This document shows positions 18,080 to 26,062 of a DNA stretch of 50,830 bases, one piece after another; position 1 is the first letter of the stretch, and each line of letters starts with the position of its first letter. This DNA is from Paludibacteraceae bacterium (lineage in GTDB: Bacteria; Bacteroidota; Bacteroidia; Bacteroidales; Paludibacteraceae): contig JAFZPM010000021.1 in NCBI GenBank assembly GCA_017550335.1, positions 1 through 50,830 on the forward strand, read 5' to 3'. A model generated the notes under the pieces. That model was not told the origin of the DNA. It searched no databases and saw nothing but the letters and a program-made list of their open reading frames with translations. The position numbers and the translations under genes are program-made.

Positions 18080-18876
18080 TACCAAAAGTCATCCATTATT
18101 GTTGGTTTGGACACAATCCATTACCCGAATTGGCGGTCCGTTGCATCGAATCGTGGCGGAAGTTCCTTCCTGACTATGAGATCAAGGAGTGGAACGAGGA
18201 CAACTTCGACGTGAACATGATGCCTTATACGAGAGACGCGTATGCGCAGAAGAAATACGCATTCGTGAGCGACTACGCCCGGTTTTGGATCTTGTATAAT
18301 TTCGGTGGCCTATACTTCGATACGGACGTGGAGGTGATCAAATCCATGGACGAGGTCATCAACAGAGGGGCATTCATGGGCTGCGAGCAGGATTATAGGC
18401 TAACAGCCAACGGAACCATCGAGCAAGGCAACGGTGTGGCGGTCAATCCCGGATTAGGTATCGGAGCGGAGGCAGGTTTGCCAATCTACAAGGATGTTCT
18501 GGACAATTACGCCACATTCCAATTCCTACATGCGGATGGAAGCCTGAATATGAAGACCGTGGTCGCTTACACCACGGAACTCTTGACCACGAAAGGATTG
18601 GAGGTCAAGAACGAGATACAGTGTGTGGAGGGTGTATACATCTATCCGAAAGAGTATTTCGGTCCTAAGGACTATATCACCAATGAGGTGAATGTCACGG
18701 AGAACACACTGACAATCCATCACTATAACGCAAGTTGGAGGGACAAATCCACAAGGGCTCGCCTATATGAACGTTTCAAGAACGGATTCCTCCTGCGATG
18801 CATGCCCGCCGGATTGGTGAATAAGATTCTGCGGATGAAGGAACGCAAAAGAGCGACGGGCTCCTATTTCAAATGA
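18076..18876 (+). CDS. Glycosyltransferase with DXD sugar-binding motif (GT32/OCH1-like)
   Basis: 266 residues. The opening MIPKVIHYCWFG, then CIESWRKFLPDYEIKEWNE and the DXD site GGLYFDTDVEV are diagnostic of the Gly_transf_sug family, which moves hexoses such as mannose or galactose from nucleotide sugars. NPGLGIGAEAGLPIYKDV and HHYNASWRDKSTRA complete the usual order. It begins inside the last codons of the preceding transferase gene and ends 10 bp before the EpsG-like polymerase gene. It would add one sugar to the lipid-linked unit of locus 1. Confidence 0.9.
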   Translation: MIPKVIHYCWFGHNPLPELAVRCIESWRKFLPDYEIKEWNEDNFDVNMMPYTRDAYAQKKYAFVSDYARFWILYNFGGLYFDTDVEVIKSMDEVINRGAFMGCEQDYRLTANGTIEQGNGVAVNPGLGIGAEAGLPIYKDVLDNYATFQFLHADGSLNMKTVVAYTTELLTTKGLEVKNEIQCVEGVYIYPKEYFGPKDYITNEVNVTENTLTIHHYNASWRDKSTRARLYERFKNGFLLRCMPAGLVNKILRMKERKRATGSYFK

Positions 18877-18886
18877 AAGTGCTCAT

Positions 18887-20002
18887 ATGTTTTTAGCATA
18901 TTACGTCTATAATGTGTTGCTGGTCGTGCTGATTTTCCTGGCCTACCAGTATGCGATGACCAGCAAAAGGGCATATGCCTATATGATCATCACCATCTTC
19001 ACATTGGTGATCGGACTACGTTATCATGTGGGCGACGATTACCTGTCTTACAAGGCCTTCTTCTTCAACCAAAGGATATTCCCTAAGATGGAGTATGGCT
19101 TCACCTACGTCTGTAAGTTCTTCAATTACATGGAGTTCCATTACAGCACGATATTCCTATTGGCGGCCTGTTTCGAAATCTATTTTTTCGTAAGGACATT
19201 CCAGAAGTTCAAGTTCGCCTTGCCATGGGCATTCTTCTTCCTCTTCACCACGCTGGAGCTTTTCATTTGGAACAACGCATTAAGGCAGAGTGTGGCCTTC
19301 TGCATATTCATGTACTCGATACGGTTCATCCATGAACGAAGGCTCATACCGTTCGCATTGCTCATCCTATTGGCGGGCTCCGTGCATAAGACAGCCTATC
19401 CGTTGGGCATGTTCTACTTCGTGCTGAATTACAAGGTGAAGGACGGTAAAGCGTTGCAGTACGCCATCTTCTTCGGCTCGTTTGTCATGGGGGCGCTCCT
19501 GAAGGAACTCATATTCGCCCATATAGGCACTATAGCCGGCGCAATCGGTTTCGGTGAGACGACGAACAACATGGAGTACCTGAAGACATTGGACTGGTCC
19601 AACGGTAAGAATTCCATGGGTGTGGCCACCTTCATTTGGCTCTTGCTCGATATGACGGTGATATGGATGTACGAAAAACTGAAGAACAGTTATAGCCATA
19701 CAGGCTTCGAATTGTACTATAAACTATATTTCATCGGCATTTTCCTGCAGAACTGTATCGGTGGAACCTATTTGGACCGTCTGAACATGTACTTCCTGCC
19801 GTTCCGTATCATCATCTATTCGTTCCTCATGTACGAATTGGCGAAGAACAAGGGCGTGCTCTATCGGGTTCCGATCATATTTTTCTGCGTGCTAACCTAT
19901 GCGCTCTGTATGTGGGCGGTCTACAACCATGCGGCGACATGTTCACCATATGAGTTCGTCGACCTGAACTACATGCCGGCGAAAGAGGATTTCTTTGAAT
20001 AA
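18887..20002 (+). CDS. EpsG-family membrane protein, probable Wzy polymerase of locus 1
   Basis: 371 residues with about ten hydrophobic segments. VIGLRYHVGDDYLSYKAFF near the N terminus is the signature of EpsG family proteins (R-x3-G-D-D/T-Y), followed by a typical LFIWNNALRQSVAFCIFMYSIRF segment with an RQ motif and the later GSVHKTAYPLGMFYF. EpsG homologues polymerise repeat units at the periplasmic face. It is the only polymerase candidate in locus 1 and differs in family from the one at 38097, an argument for two distinct polymers. Confidence 0.88.
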   Translation: MFLAYYVYNVLLVVLIFLAYQYAMTSKRAYAYMIITIFTLVIGLRYHVGDDYLSYKAFFFNQRIFPKMEYGFTYVCKFFNYMEFHYSTIFLLAACFEIYFFVRTFQKFKFALPWAFFFLFTTLELFIWNNALRQSVAFCIFMYSIRFIHERRLIPFALLILLAGSVHKTAYPLGMFYFVLNYKVKDGKALQYAIFFGSFVMGALLKELIFAHIGTIAGAIGFGETTNNMEYLKTLDWSNGKNSMGVATFIWLLLDMTVIWMYEKLKNSYSHTGFELYYKLYFIGIFLQNCIGGTYLDRLNMYFLPFRIIIYSFLMYELAKNKGVLYRVPIIFFCVLTYALCMWAVYNHAATCSPYEFVDLNYMPAKEDFFE

Positions 20003-20014
20003 CACCTAACAGAC

Positions 20015-20956
20015 ATGTTTCTCTCAATCATCATGCCCTCATATAACGTCGAGCAGTACATCGAAGATTGCCTGACGAGTTGTATCCATCAGGGATTAGA
20101 CCCAACTGATTATGAGATAATCGTCATCAACGACGGTTCCAAGGATTCGACACTGGAGGTGGTGAACAACTTCATCGAGAAGAATCCGATGGCTCCCATT
20201 CGTGTGGTCAGTCAGGAGAATAGCGGACTAAGCGCCACCCGCAACCGAGGTGTCACCCTCGCTCAGGGAGATTACGTATGGTTCGTGGATAGTGACGACT
20301 GGATCGCGGAGAATTGTCTGAAGGCACTTTCCGACAACATCGATAAAAACAATCATCCGGATATCGTAGTGCTGAACACCATCCTAAGGAAAGGGGGAGA
20401 GGACAGCGCGATCATCAGAAACCTACCTTCCGATAGTGGAGACGGCAAGTTCATCTACGACAATTCCTATATCTTCCCCTATAGTGGCGCCCCTTTCTAC
20501 CTCTTCAAACGTAGTTTCTTGAGCGATAACGGATTGTCGTTCAAGGAGGGCATTTACTTTGAGGATTGTCTGTTCACCCCTTCGGCATTGAGCATGGCGA
20601 AACATTGCAGCTACTATTCGGAGCCCGTATACATCTACAGATTGAGGGAGAATTCCATCACGACCTCCTCCATATCCGAAAAGAAACTGTACGACTCCAT
20701 CACGGTGGCGGAAGAGCTGATCAATAGGCTAGGGGATAGCCGTGTCCTATACAAGGATGTGATTAAGGATGCGGCATGCAGAACCTACGAGGTCTTATTC
20801 CGTTACTATATCCTAAAGTCGGATAAGCCGACACAGAAGAAGTTCCTGAAGTTGGTCAACTCCAACGATAATTGGAAGTCACTATTGGACGATGTGCGCC
20901 TTAAGCACAAAATATATTATCTCATCGCCCGGATCTATTCGGTTTTCATGGGGTAA
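20015..20956 (+). CDS. GT2-family glycosyltransferase
   Basis: 313 residues. Classical GT2 fold: SIIMPSYNVEQYIEDCLTSC, EIIVINDGSKDSTLEVV (nucleotide-binding Asp), SGLSATRNRGVTLAQGDYVWF and the metal site FVDSDDWI. EGIYFEDCLFTPSAL carries the likely catalytic acidic residues. The C-terminal third is helical and not diagnostic. It is cytosolic or membrane-associated and would extend the unit of locus 1; donor unknown. It lies 12 bp after the polymerase gene and 16 bp before a GT4 gene. Confidence 0.92.
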   Translation: MFLSIIMPSYNVEQYIEDCLTSCIHQGLDPTDYEIIVINDGSKDSTLEVVNNFIEKNPMAPIRVVSQENSGLSATRNRGVTLAQGDYVWFVDSDDWIAENCLKALSDNIDKNNHPDIVVLNTILRKGGEDSAIIRNLPSDSGDGKFIYDNSYIFPYSGAPFYLFKRSFLSDNGLSFKEGIYFEDCLFTPSALSMAKHCSYYSEPVYIYRLRENSITTSSISEKKLYDSITVAEELINRLGDSRVLYKDVIKDAACRTYEVLFRYYILKSDKPTQKKFLKLVNSNDNWKSLLDDVRLKHKIYYLIARIYSVFMG

Positions 20957-20972
20957 AAACGATTCATGAAGA

Positions 20973-22061
20973 ATGAAGCTCGCGGTCTTCCATCTGTTCA
21001 ACGATTACTCAGGTAGTCCAAAGGTACTGGGGATGGTTCTCTCCGGACTCATCCGCAAGGGGTGCGCGATAGACCTTCTCACCTCCCGGGGAGGGGTCTT
21101 GGACGAATTGCGAGGAGATAGGCTGCGTCAATACCGGTACAGTTACCGTTTCTCCATGAACCCAATAGTCACCATGTTGCGCTACACATACGCGCAGGTC
21201 TACATGTTCTTCTTCTCATGGAGGTACCTTTTCAAGAAGGATATCACCTTTTACATCAACACGATACTCCCCGTGGGAGCCGCATTGGCGGGACGGATGA
21301 TGGGGAAGAGGGTCATATACCACTACCATGAGAACTCATTCGCCAAGAGCGGTTTTTACCGTAGGCTAGCATGGGCGATGACCCATCTCGCGACCGAGAT
21401 CATCTGCGTCTCGGAGTTTCAGAAGTCACATCTGAGCAGGGTGGAGCATGTCCACGTCGTCCCCAACGCGTTGCCGGACTCCTTCGTCGGACAACTCACG
21501 TTCGACCCGGAGAAATCCTTCGAAAAGAATCGTGTCCTAATGGTGGCCTCACTGAAGAAATACAAGGGCGTCCTGCAGTTCTTCGAGCTAGCCAACCGAC
21601 TTCCCCAATGCAATTTCGCCATGGTGCTGAACGAGACGCAGGAGACGATAGACGATTTCGTGAAAGAAAACAATATAACTTTAGGAGCAAATATAAAACT
21701 CTATCCAAGGCAGGACAATGTGGCGCCGTTCTATGCGGACGCCTCCATGGTCTTGAATCTGACAGATGCGAATATGGCGGTGGAGACATTCGGACTGACC
21801 GCATTGGAAGCGATGTCCGCCGGACTTCCTGTCATTGTGCCGACCCGTGGCGGGGTCGCCGAATTAGTGGAGGATGGAGTCAATGGCTACAAGATAGACG
21901 TATGTGATTTGGATGTTATAGAAAAAAGGATTGCGACCATCTTATCCGACTACACGTTGTATAAGAGTTTGTCGGAATCCGCATATGATAAATCGAAAAA
22001 TTACTCGGAAGGAACAATCAATGAGATGATCTCCTCGATTGTTTGGATTGAAAATAATTAG
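20973..22061 (+). CDS. GT4-family glycosyltransferase
   Basis: 362 residues, GT-B type. The N-terminal domain opens with MKLAVFHLFNDYSGSPKVLG; the middle has VIYHYHENSFAKSGFYRR; the C-terminal domain has NRVLMVASLKKYKGVLQFFE and the retaining-transferase motif FGLTALEAMSAGLPVIVPTRGG (EX7E-like) that binds the nucleotide sugar. ATG 20973 follows a TGA-ATG-rich spacer of 16 bp. It would act at the cytosolic membrane face on the lipid-linked oligosaccharide of locus 1. Confidence 0.92.
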   Translation: MKLAVFHLFNDYSGSPKVLGMVLSGLIRKGCAIDLLTSRGGVLDELRGDRLRQYRYSYRFSMNPIVTMLRYTYAQVYMFFFSWRYLFKKDITFYINTILPVGAALAGRMMGKRVIYHYHENSFAKSGFYRRLAWAMTHLATEIICVSEFQKSHLSRVEHVHVVPNALPDSFVGQLTFDPEKSFEKNRVLMVASLKKYKGVLQFFELANRLPQCNFAMVLNETQETIDDFVKENNITLGANIKLYPRQDNVAPFYADASMVLNLTDANMAVETFGLTALEAMSAGLPVIVPTRGGVAELVEDGVNGYKIDVCDLDVIEKRIATILSDYTLYKSLSESAYDKSKNYSEGTINEMISSIVWIENN

Positions 22062-22070
22062 TTTTATAAG

Positions 22071-23135
22071 ATGAAGCAAATTGCGATAGTGGGATGTCAG
22101 GGAATACCTGCCAATTACGGCGGATTCGAATCCATGGTGGAGAACATCGTAGGGGAGAATGCGTCAGCGGATGTCCATTATACCGTATTCTGCAGTGGGG
22201 TAGACATGCCGGGAAGACTGCACGAATACAAAGGGTGCACATTGAAGTACATAAATGTGAAGGCCAATGGCATGTTGAGTGTGATATATGATATCTTCTG
22301 CATGATGCATACGTTCAGGGGATACGACACGATCTTGGTTTTGGGCGTGTCCGGATGCATGTTCCTCCCAATCCTGAAGCTCTTCAGCAAAAACCGTCTG
22401 GTTGTGAACATCGATGGGTTGGAGCACAAGAGGGCCAAATGGGGTTGGTTCGCCCGTTGGATTCTCCGCTCCTCGGAAAAGTTGGCGGTGAAATGCGCGG
22501 ATGTGATCATCGCCGACAACAAGGGTATCCAAGATTATGTGAGTGAAGTGTACGCGAAACCCTCCACGCTGATCGCATACGGAGGCGACCATGTGATTCG
22601 TGAAATCGAGGAGGAGAAATGCGAAAAGATATTGTCCGACTATGGACTGAAGAAACGGGACTATGCGGTATGCGTATGCCGTATCGAACCCGAGAACAAT
22701 TGCCACATCTCCTTGGAGGCATTCTCCAAAAGTGATAAGACGATCGTCTTCATCGGCAACTGGAACCATAGCGAATACGCAAAAAAATTGAAGAAACAGT
22801 ATGCTTCGTACCCCAACATACATCTGTTGGATGCCATATACGATTTGGACATACTCTATGTCCTCCGCTCCAACGCCTCCATCTACGTGCACGGACACAG
22901 TGCGGGTGGCACGAACCCATCCTTGGTGGAAGCGATGTTCTTCGGAATGCCTATCGTGGCTTATGATTGCGTCTATAACCGGGCCACGACACAAGAAAAG
23001 GCGTATTACTTCAAGAACACGGAAGATCTGAGGGAATTGCTGAACGAAGAGATGGACGGAACTCCTATGCGTTCCATCGCGGAAGAAAACTACATGTGGA
23101 AGAAAATCGCCCAACAATACGAGCAGACATATTGA
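22071..23135 (+). CDS. DUF1972-type glycosyltransferase (WchF/rhamnosyltransferase-like)
   Basis: 354 residues. The N terminus MKQIAIVGCQGIPANYGGFE and ENIV are the hallmark of DUF1972, fused to a GT4 C-terminal domain with VCRIEPENNCHISLEAFS and the acidic nucleotide-sugar site NPSLVEAMFFGMPIVAYD. Members include WchF, a rhamnosyltransferase of pneumococcal capsules, but the sugar used here is not certain. It is the last gene of locus 1; the next coding sequence is 239 bp away, behind a new promoter. Confidence 0.88.
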   Translation: MKQIAIVGCQGIPANYGGFESMVENIVGENASADVHYTVFCSGVDMPGRLHEYKGCTLKYINVKANGMLSVIYDIFCMMHTFRGYDTILVLGVSGCMFLPILKLFSKNRLVVNIDGLEHKRAKWGWFARWILRSSEKLAVKCADVIIADNKGIQDYVSEVYAKPSTLIAYGGDHVIREIEEEKCEKILSDYGLKKRDYAVCVCRIEPENNCHISLEAFSKSDKTIVFIGNWNHSEYAKKLKKQYASYPNIHLLDAIYDLDILYVLRSNASIYVHGHSAGGTNPSLVEAMFFGMPIVAYDCVYNRATTQEKAYYFKNTEDLRELLNEEMDGTPMRSIAEENYMWKKIAQQYEQTY

Positions 23136-23238
23136 GTATCCGATGGATTGATATTCCACATCTCGGGTTAAGATATATATATAAAATATTGTTTAATTTT
23201 TGATTAATATTTATCATTCTTTTTTCTCACCCAAGATA

Positions 23239-23268
23239 TTTCGAATGAAGTTTTTTTATTTACTTTTG
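23239..23268 (+). promoter_or_regulatory. Candidate promoter of upxY and locus 2
   Basis: TACTTTTG at 23261-23268 fits the Bacteroidota -7 box TAnnTTTG. TTTC at 23239-23242, 18 bases before it, is a one-mismatch -33 box. Transcription would begin near 23273, about 100 bases before upxY. Confidence 0.5.
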
Positions 23269-23272
23269 TAGG

Positions 23273-23330
23273 ATATTGGCTATATAGGCGGAAAAAGAGT
23301 ATGTTTTTCCCCCTCACGGTATGCCAATAT
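23273..23330 (+). promoter_or_regulatory. Nested stem-loop in the upxY leader RNA
   Basis: ATATTGGC (23273-23280) is exactly complementary to GCCAATAT (23323-23330). Inside this outer stem lies a second perfect hairpin, GGAAAAA (23290-23296) with TTTTTCC (23304-23310), 7-base loop. It would sit at the very 5' end of the transcript. This is the position at which UpxY proteins are thought to engage RNA polymerase. Confidence 0.55.
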
Positions 23331-23374
23331 ACACGCTGTAAGTAGAGAATGGATGGATAATTGAGCAGTGAGGA

Positions 23375-23908
23375 ATGAGTAATACAAGAGAGTTCGGATG
23401 GTTCGCCGTGAATGTTTTTTTCAATCGGGTCACAAGGATGTCGACCCTATTGGATGAAGACAAAGTCCAGCATTATGTGCCGATGAGGACGGTTGAATTG
23501 TTCAAGGACGGACAAAAGATATATCAACAGAAACAATTAGTAACCTCTCTATTGTTCCTGAAATGCGACAAAACGTATCTAGCCCGGTTGAAGGATAACT
23601 TCGGGGATGCGTTTTATGTATATTCGGATGTTGAGACGAAGCAACCACGGGTTATCCCGGACAAGGAGATGGATTCGTTCATATTGGTTACATCTGTTAG
23701 AGACATGGGGCTGGAGCTCCTCCCGAAAGACACTGTGGAATGTAAAATCGGGGACCACGTGAGGGTCATCGATGGTGTTTTCAAAGGGGCGGAAGGCTAT
23801 GTGAAGAGAATACAAGGAAGGAAGAGACTGATTGTATCCATAGAAGGAATCGCGGTGGTAGCCACCTCCTATATACCGAGGTCTTTCCTGGAAAAGATAG
23901 AGGATTGA
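23375..23908 (+). CDS. UpxY-family transcription antiterminator (NusG-like)
   Basis: 177 residues. The N-terminal two thirds are a NusG N-terminal domain (GWFAVNVFFNRVTRM, HYVPMRTVELFKDGQKIYQQ, SLLFLKCDKTYLARL), and the C terminus is a KOW domain (IGDHVRVIDGVFKGAEGYVKR, GRKRLIVSIEG). In Bacteroides fragilis each capsule locus begins with such a gene, whose product binds elongating RNA polymerase to prevent early termination in its own leader. It is the first gene of locus 2. No UpxZ-type inhibitor gene follows; the next gene, 27 bp on, is a WecA homologue. Locus 1 has no counterpart in the window. Confidence 0.9.
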   Translation: MSNTREFGWFAVNVFFNRVTRMSTLLDEDKVQHYVPMRTVELFKDGQKIYQQKQLVTSLLFLKCDKTYLARLKDNFGDAFYVYSDVETKQPRVIPDKEMDSFILVTSVRDMGLELLPKDTVECKIGDHVRVIDGVFKGAEGYVKRIQGRKRLIVSIEGIAVVATSYIPRSFLEKIED

Positions 23909-23935
23909 ATTAGAACTTAGATTGTAATAGGACGC

Positions 23936-25090
23936 ATGTCAGATTTTTTTGTCACAATGTCAGATGACGCCTTTTGGCGGTTCGTGATGGTTTCTGCCCT
24001 CGTGATATCGATCGTGGCAGCAGGTATCTTGATACCACAGATTCTATTGATTGCCTTTCGGAAAAAACTCTTCGACGAGTTGGACGAAAGAAAGATCCAC
24101 CATAGCACGGTGCCAAGATTAGGTGGTATGGCGTTCGAACCGGTGATACTTTTCACCATATTCATTTTGCTGGTGGTCGACATCCATACGGGTAGACTAC
24201 AACTGATGGAGGAGTTGGGAGAAAACATCCTGAGTCTGTCCATCTGCGTCTGTTCGCTGATACTTCTCTATCTCGTGGGTATCGCGGATGACCTGATCGG
24301 TGTGAGGTACAGCGCTAAGTTCGTCGTACAAGTGGGATGCGGCCTCTTGTTCCTCTTCGGCGGATTATATATATCCGACCTGCATGGACTGTTTTTCTTC
24401 AACAGCTTGCCGTGGTTCCTCTTCTGGCCGATGACCGTATTACTGGTCGTATTCATCATCAACGCGATGAACCTGATCGATGGCATCGACGGATTGGCTT
24501 CCGGACTGAGCGGCGTCGCTCTAGGATACTATGGCTTCGTATTCTTCGAGATAGGGGAATACACCTTCTCGCTGGTCGCCTTCGCCACATTGGGCACCGT
24601 GATTCCGTTCTTCTACTACAACGTGTTCGGTGAGGCGGAGAAACAAAAGAAAATATTCATGGGAGATACAGGTTCGCTCACCATCGGGTTGATACTCTGC
24701 TTCCTGAGTTTCCGCATGGCTAACGTGGAGATTTCGCCGACCCATACGTGCCTATCGAAAGTACATCCGATGTTCCTAGCGTTCACACCTCTGATGGTGC
24801 CTTGCATGGATGTGGTGCGTGTCTTCATCTTCCGCCTGAAATGCAGGAAGAACCCATTCATGCCTGACAAGAGCCACATACACCACAAGCTGTTGAGCTT
24901 AGGGTTGTCGCAACACGTGGCGATGATCAGTATCCTGTTCTTCTCCGCGTTCATCATCGTCATTAGCCTGATATTGTCCAAGGAGATGAATCCGACCTTG
25001 CTCTTCATGTGCATAGTCGCATTCTTCGCCATCATAAACATCTGGATGCACGCTAAGATAGAAGAAAAGAAGGCGAAAGCCAACGGCTAA
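23936..25090 (+). CDS. WecA/MraY-family undecaprenyl-phosphate sugar-1-phosphate transferase (copy 2)
   Basis: 384 residues, multi-spanning. Motifs: VPRLGGMAFEP, GIADDLIGV, NLIDGIDGLASGLSG, FMGDTGSLTIG and HIHHKLLSLGLSQH. The sequence follows copy 1 (9322) almost residue for residue, with differences mostly conservative (DVHALRFQLMAELG against DIHTGRLQLMEELG), so the two are recent paralogues and most likely use the same sugar. It would prime synthesis of the locus 2 polymer. It sits between upxY and the second Wza, as in locus 1 apart from upxY. The C terminus after about 340 diverges. Confidence 0.9.
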   Translation: MSDFFVTMSDDAFWRFVMVSALVISIVAAGILIPQILLIAFRKKLFDELDERKIHHSTVPRLGGMAFEPVILFTIFILLVVDIHTGRLQLMEELGENILSLSICVCSLILLYLVGIADDLIGVRYSAKFVVQVGCGLLFLFGGLYISDLHGLFFFNSLPWFLFWPMTVLLVVFIINAMNLIDGIDGLASGLSGVALGYYGFVFFEIGEYTFSLVAFATLGTVIPFFYYNVFGEAEKQKKIFMGDTGSLTIGLILCFLSFRMANVEISPTHTCLSKVHPMFLAFTPLMVPCMDVVRVFIFRLKCRKNPFMPDKSHIHHKLLSLGLSQHVAMISILFFSAFIIVISLILSKEMNPTLLFMCIVAFFAIINIWMHAKIEEKKAKANG

Positions 25091-25166
25091 AAGAGGGGAC
25101 GACACCCCCCATAAACAAGCCGACAAAACAAATAAATCGTAGAAAAAACAATAAAATAGATAGCCG

Positions 25167-25982
25167 ATGAAAGCTAAATGGTTGATTTTAAACACTCTGT
25201 TCATTTTGGTATTGAGTTCGTGCTCGTCGCACACTAAAATACCTTACTTCCAGGACGCAGATCGTGTCAAAGGTATCAACACCTCCACAGTGCAAGAGAT
25301 CACACTTCGTCCGAAGGATCGAATCTCCATCGTGGTGAACTGTAAGGATCCGCAACTTTCCGCACTCTTCAACCTCCCATACGTGACGCAACGTGTGGTC
25401 AGCACGGGAGCACGCAACACCCTATTCGGAGAAGAGACGGGAGCCGTTTCGGGATATACGGTGGACAGCGATGGGAACATTGATTTCCCTACGATAGGAA
25501 AAATCAATGTGGCAGGTCTGACGAGGAATGAATTGGCCACATTGATCAAGGACGAAATAGAATCGAGGAACCAGGCGAAGGACCCAGTCATCACGGTGGA
25601 CTTCCTGAACCTGAGCATCTCCGTACTCGGTGAGGTGGCTCATCCGGGCATATACAGGATTTACAAAGACAACATGACTATCTTGGAGGCGATAAGCGGG
25701 GCAGGTGACGTGACCATCCAAGGAAAGAGGGAGGACGTGCTCGTATTGAGGATGGAGGAAGGAAAACAAAAAACCTTCCGTGTCAATCTGAACTCCCTGC
25801 AGAACGTCGTGCAATCGCCGGTATACTACCTGCAACAGGATGATGTCGTCTATGTGACACCGAACAAGATGAAGGTTAAACAGTCTACAGTGAACGGAAA
25901 CAACGTCCGTTCCGCATCGTTCTGGATCTCCATCTCCTCGTTGGCGGCGACGGTTGTAGCACTTGTCCTGAACAACAAATAA
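25167..25982 (+). CDS. Wza-type polysaccharide export lipoprotein (copy 2)
   Basis: 271 residues. The lipobox LSSC gives Cys19. Export and SLBB-like domains follow in the same order as in copy 1 (RPKDRISIVVNCKDPQ, VDSDGNIDFPTIGKINVAG, LGEVAHPGIYRIYKDNMT, QQDDVVYVTPNKM), and a hydrophobic helix near the C terminus (WISISSLAATVVALVLN). It stops at NNK, lacking the Asn/Lys-rich tail of copy 1. The mature protein differs from copy 1 at few positions, so mixed multimers of the two are conceivable. The gene is 80 bp ahead of its wzc. Confidence 0.92.
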   Translation: MKAKWLILNTLFILVLSSCSSHTKIPYFQDADRVKGINTSTVQEITLRPKDRISIVVNCKDPQLSALFNLPYVTQRVVSTGARNTLFGEETGAVSGYTVDSDGNIDFPTIGKINVAGLTRNELATLIKDEIESRNQAKDPVITVDFLNLSISVLGEVAHPGIYRIYKDNMTILEAISGAGDVTIQGKREDVLVLRMEEGKQKTFRVNLNSLQNVVQSPVYYLQQDDVVYVTPNKMKVKQSTVNGNNVRSASFWISISSLAATVVALVLNNK

Positions 25983-26062
25983 TAGTTTTTTTGACATCAA
26001 ATCGAGGTTGTAACAGAGTTCTGAAATGATTTTTGAGGGATAGTTGACCGAAGAGTAAGAAT

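Noticed and set aside
22164..23159. Long open frame of 331 codons on the minus strand
   Set aside because: It is entirely antisense to the DUF1972 transferase, has His/Val/Arg-rich content typical of a shadow frame, and no family motif.
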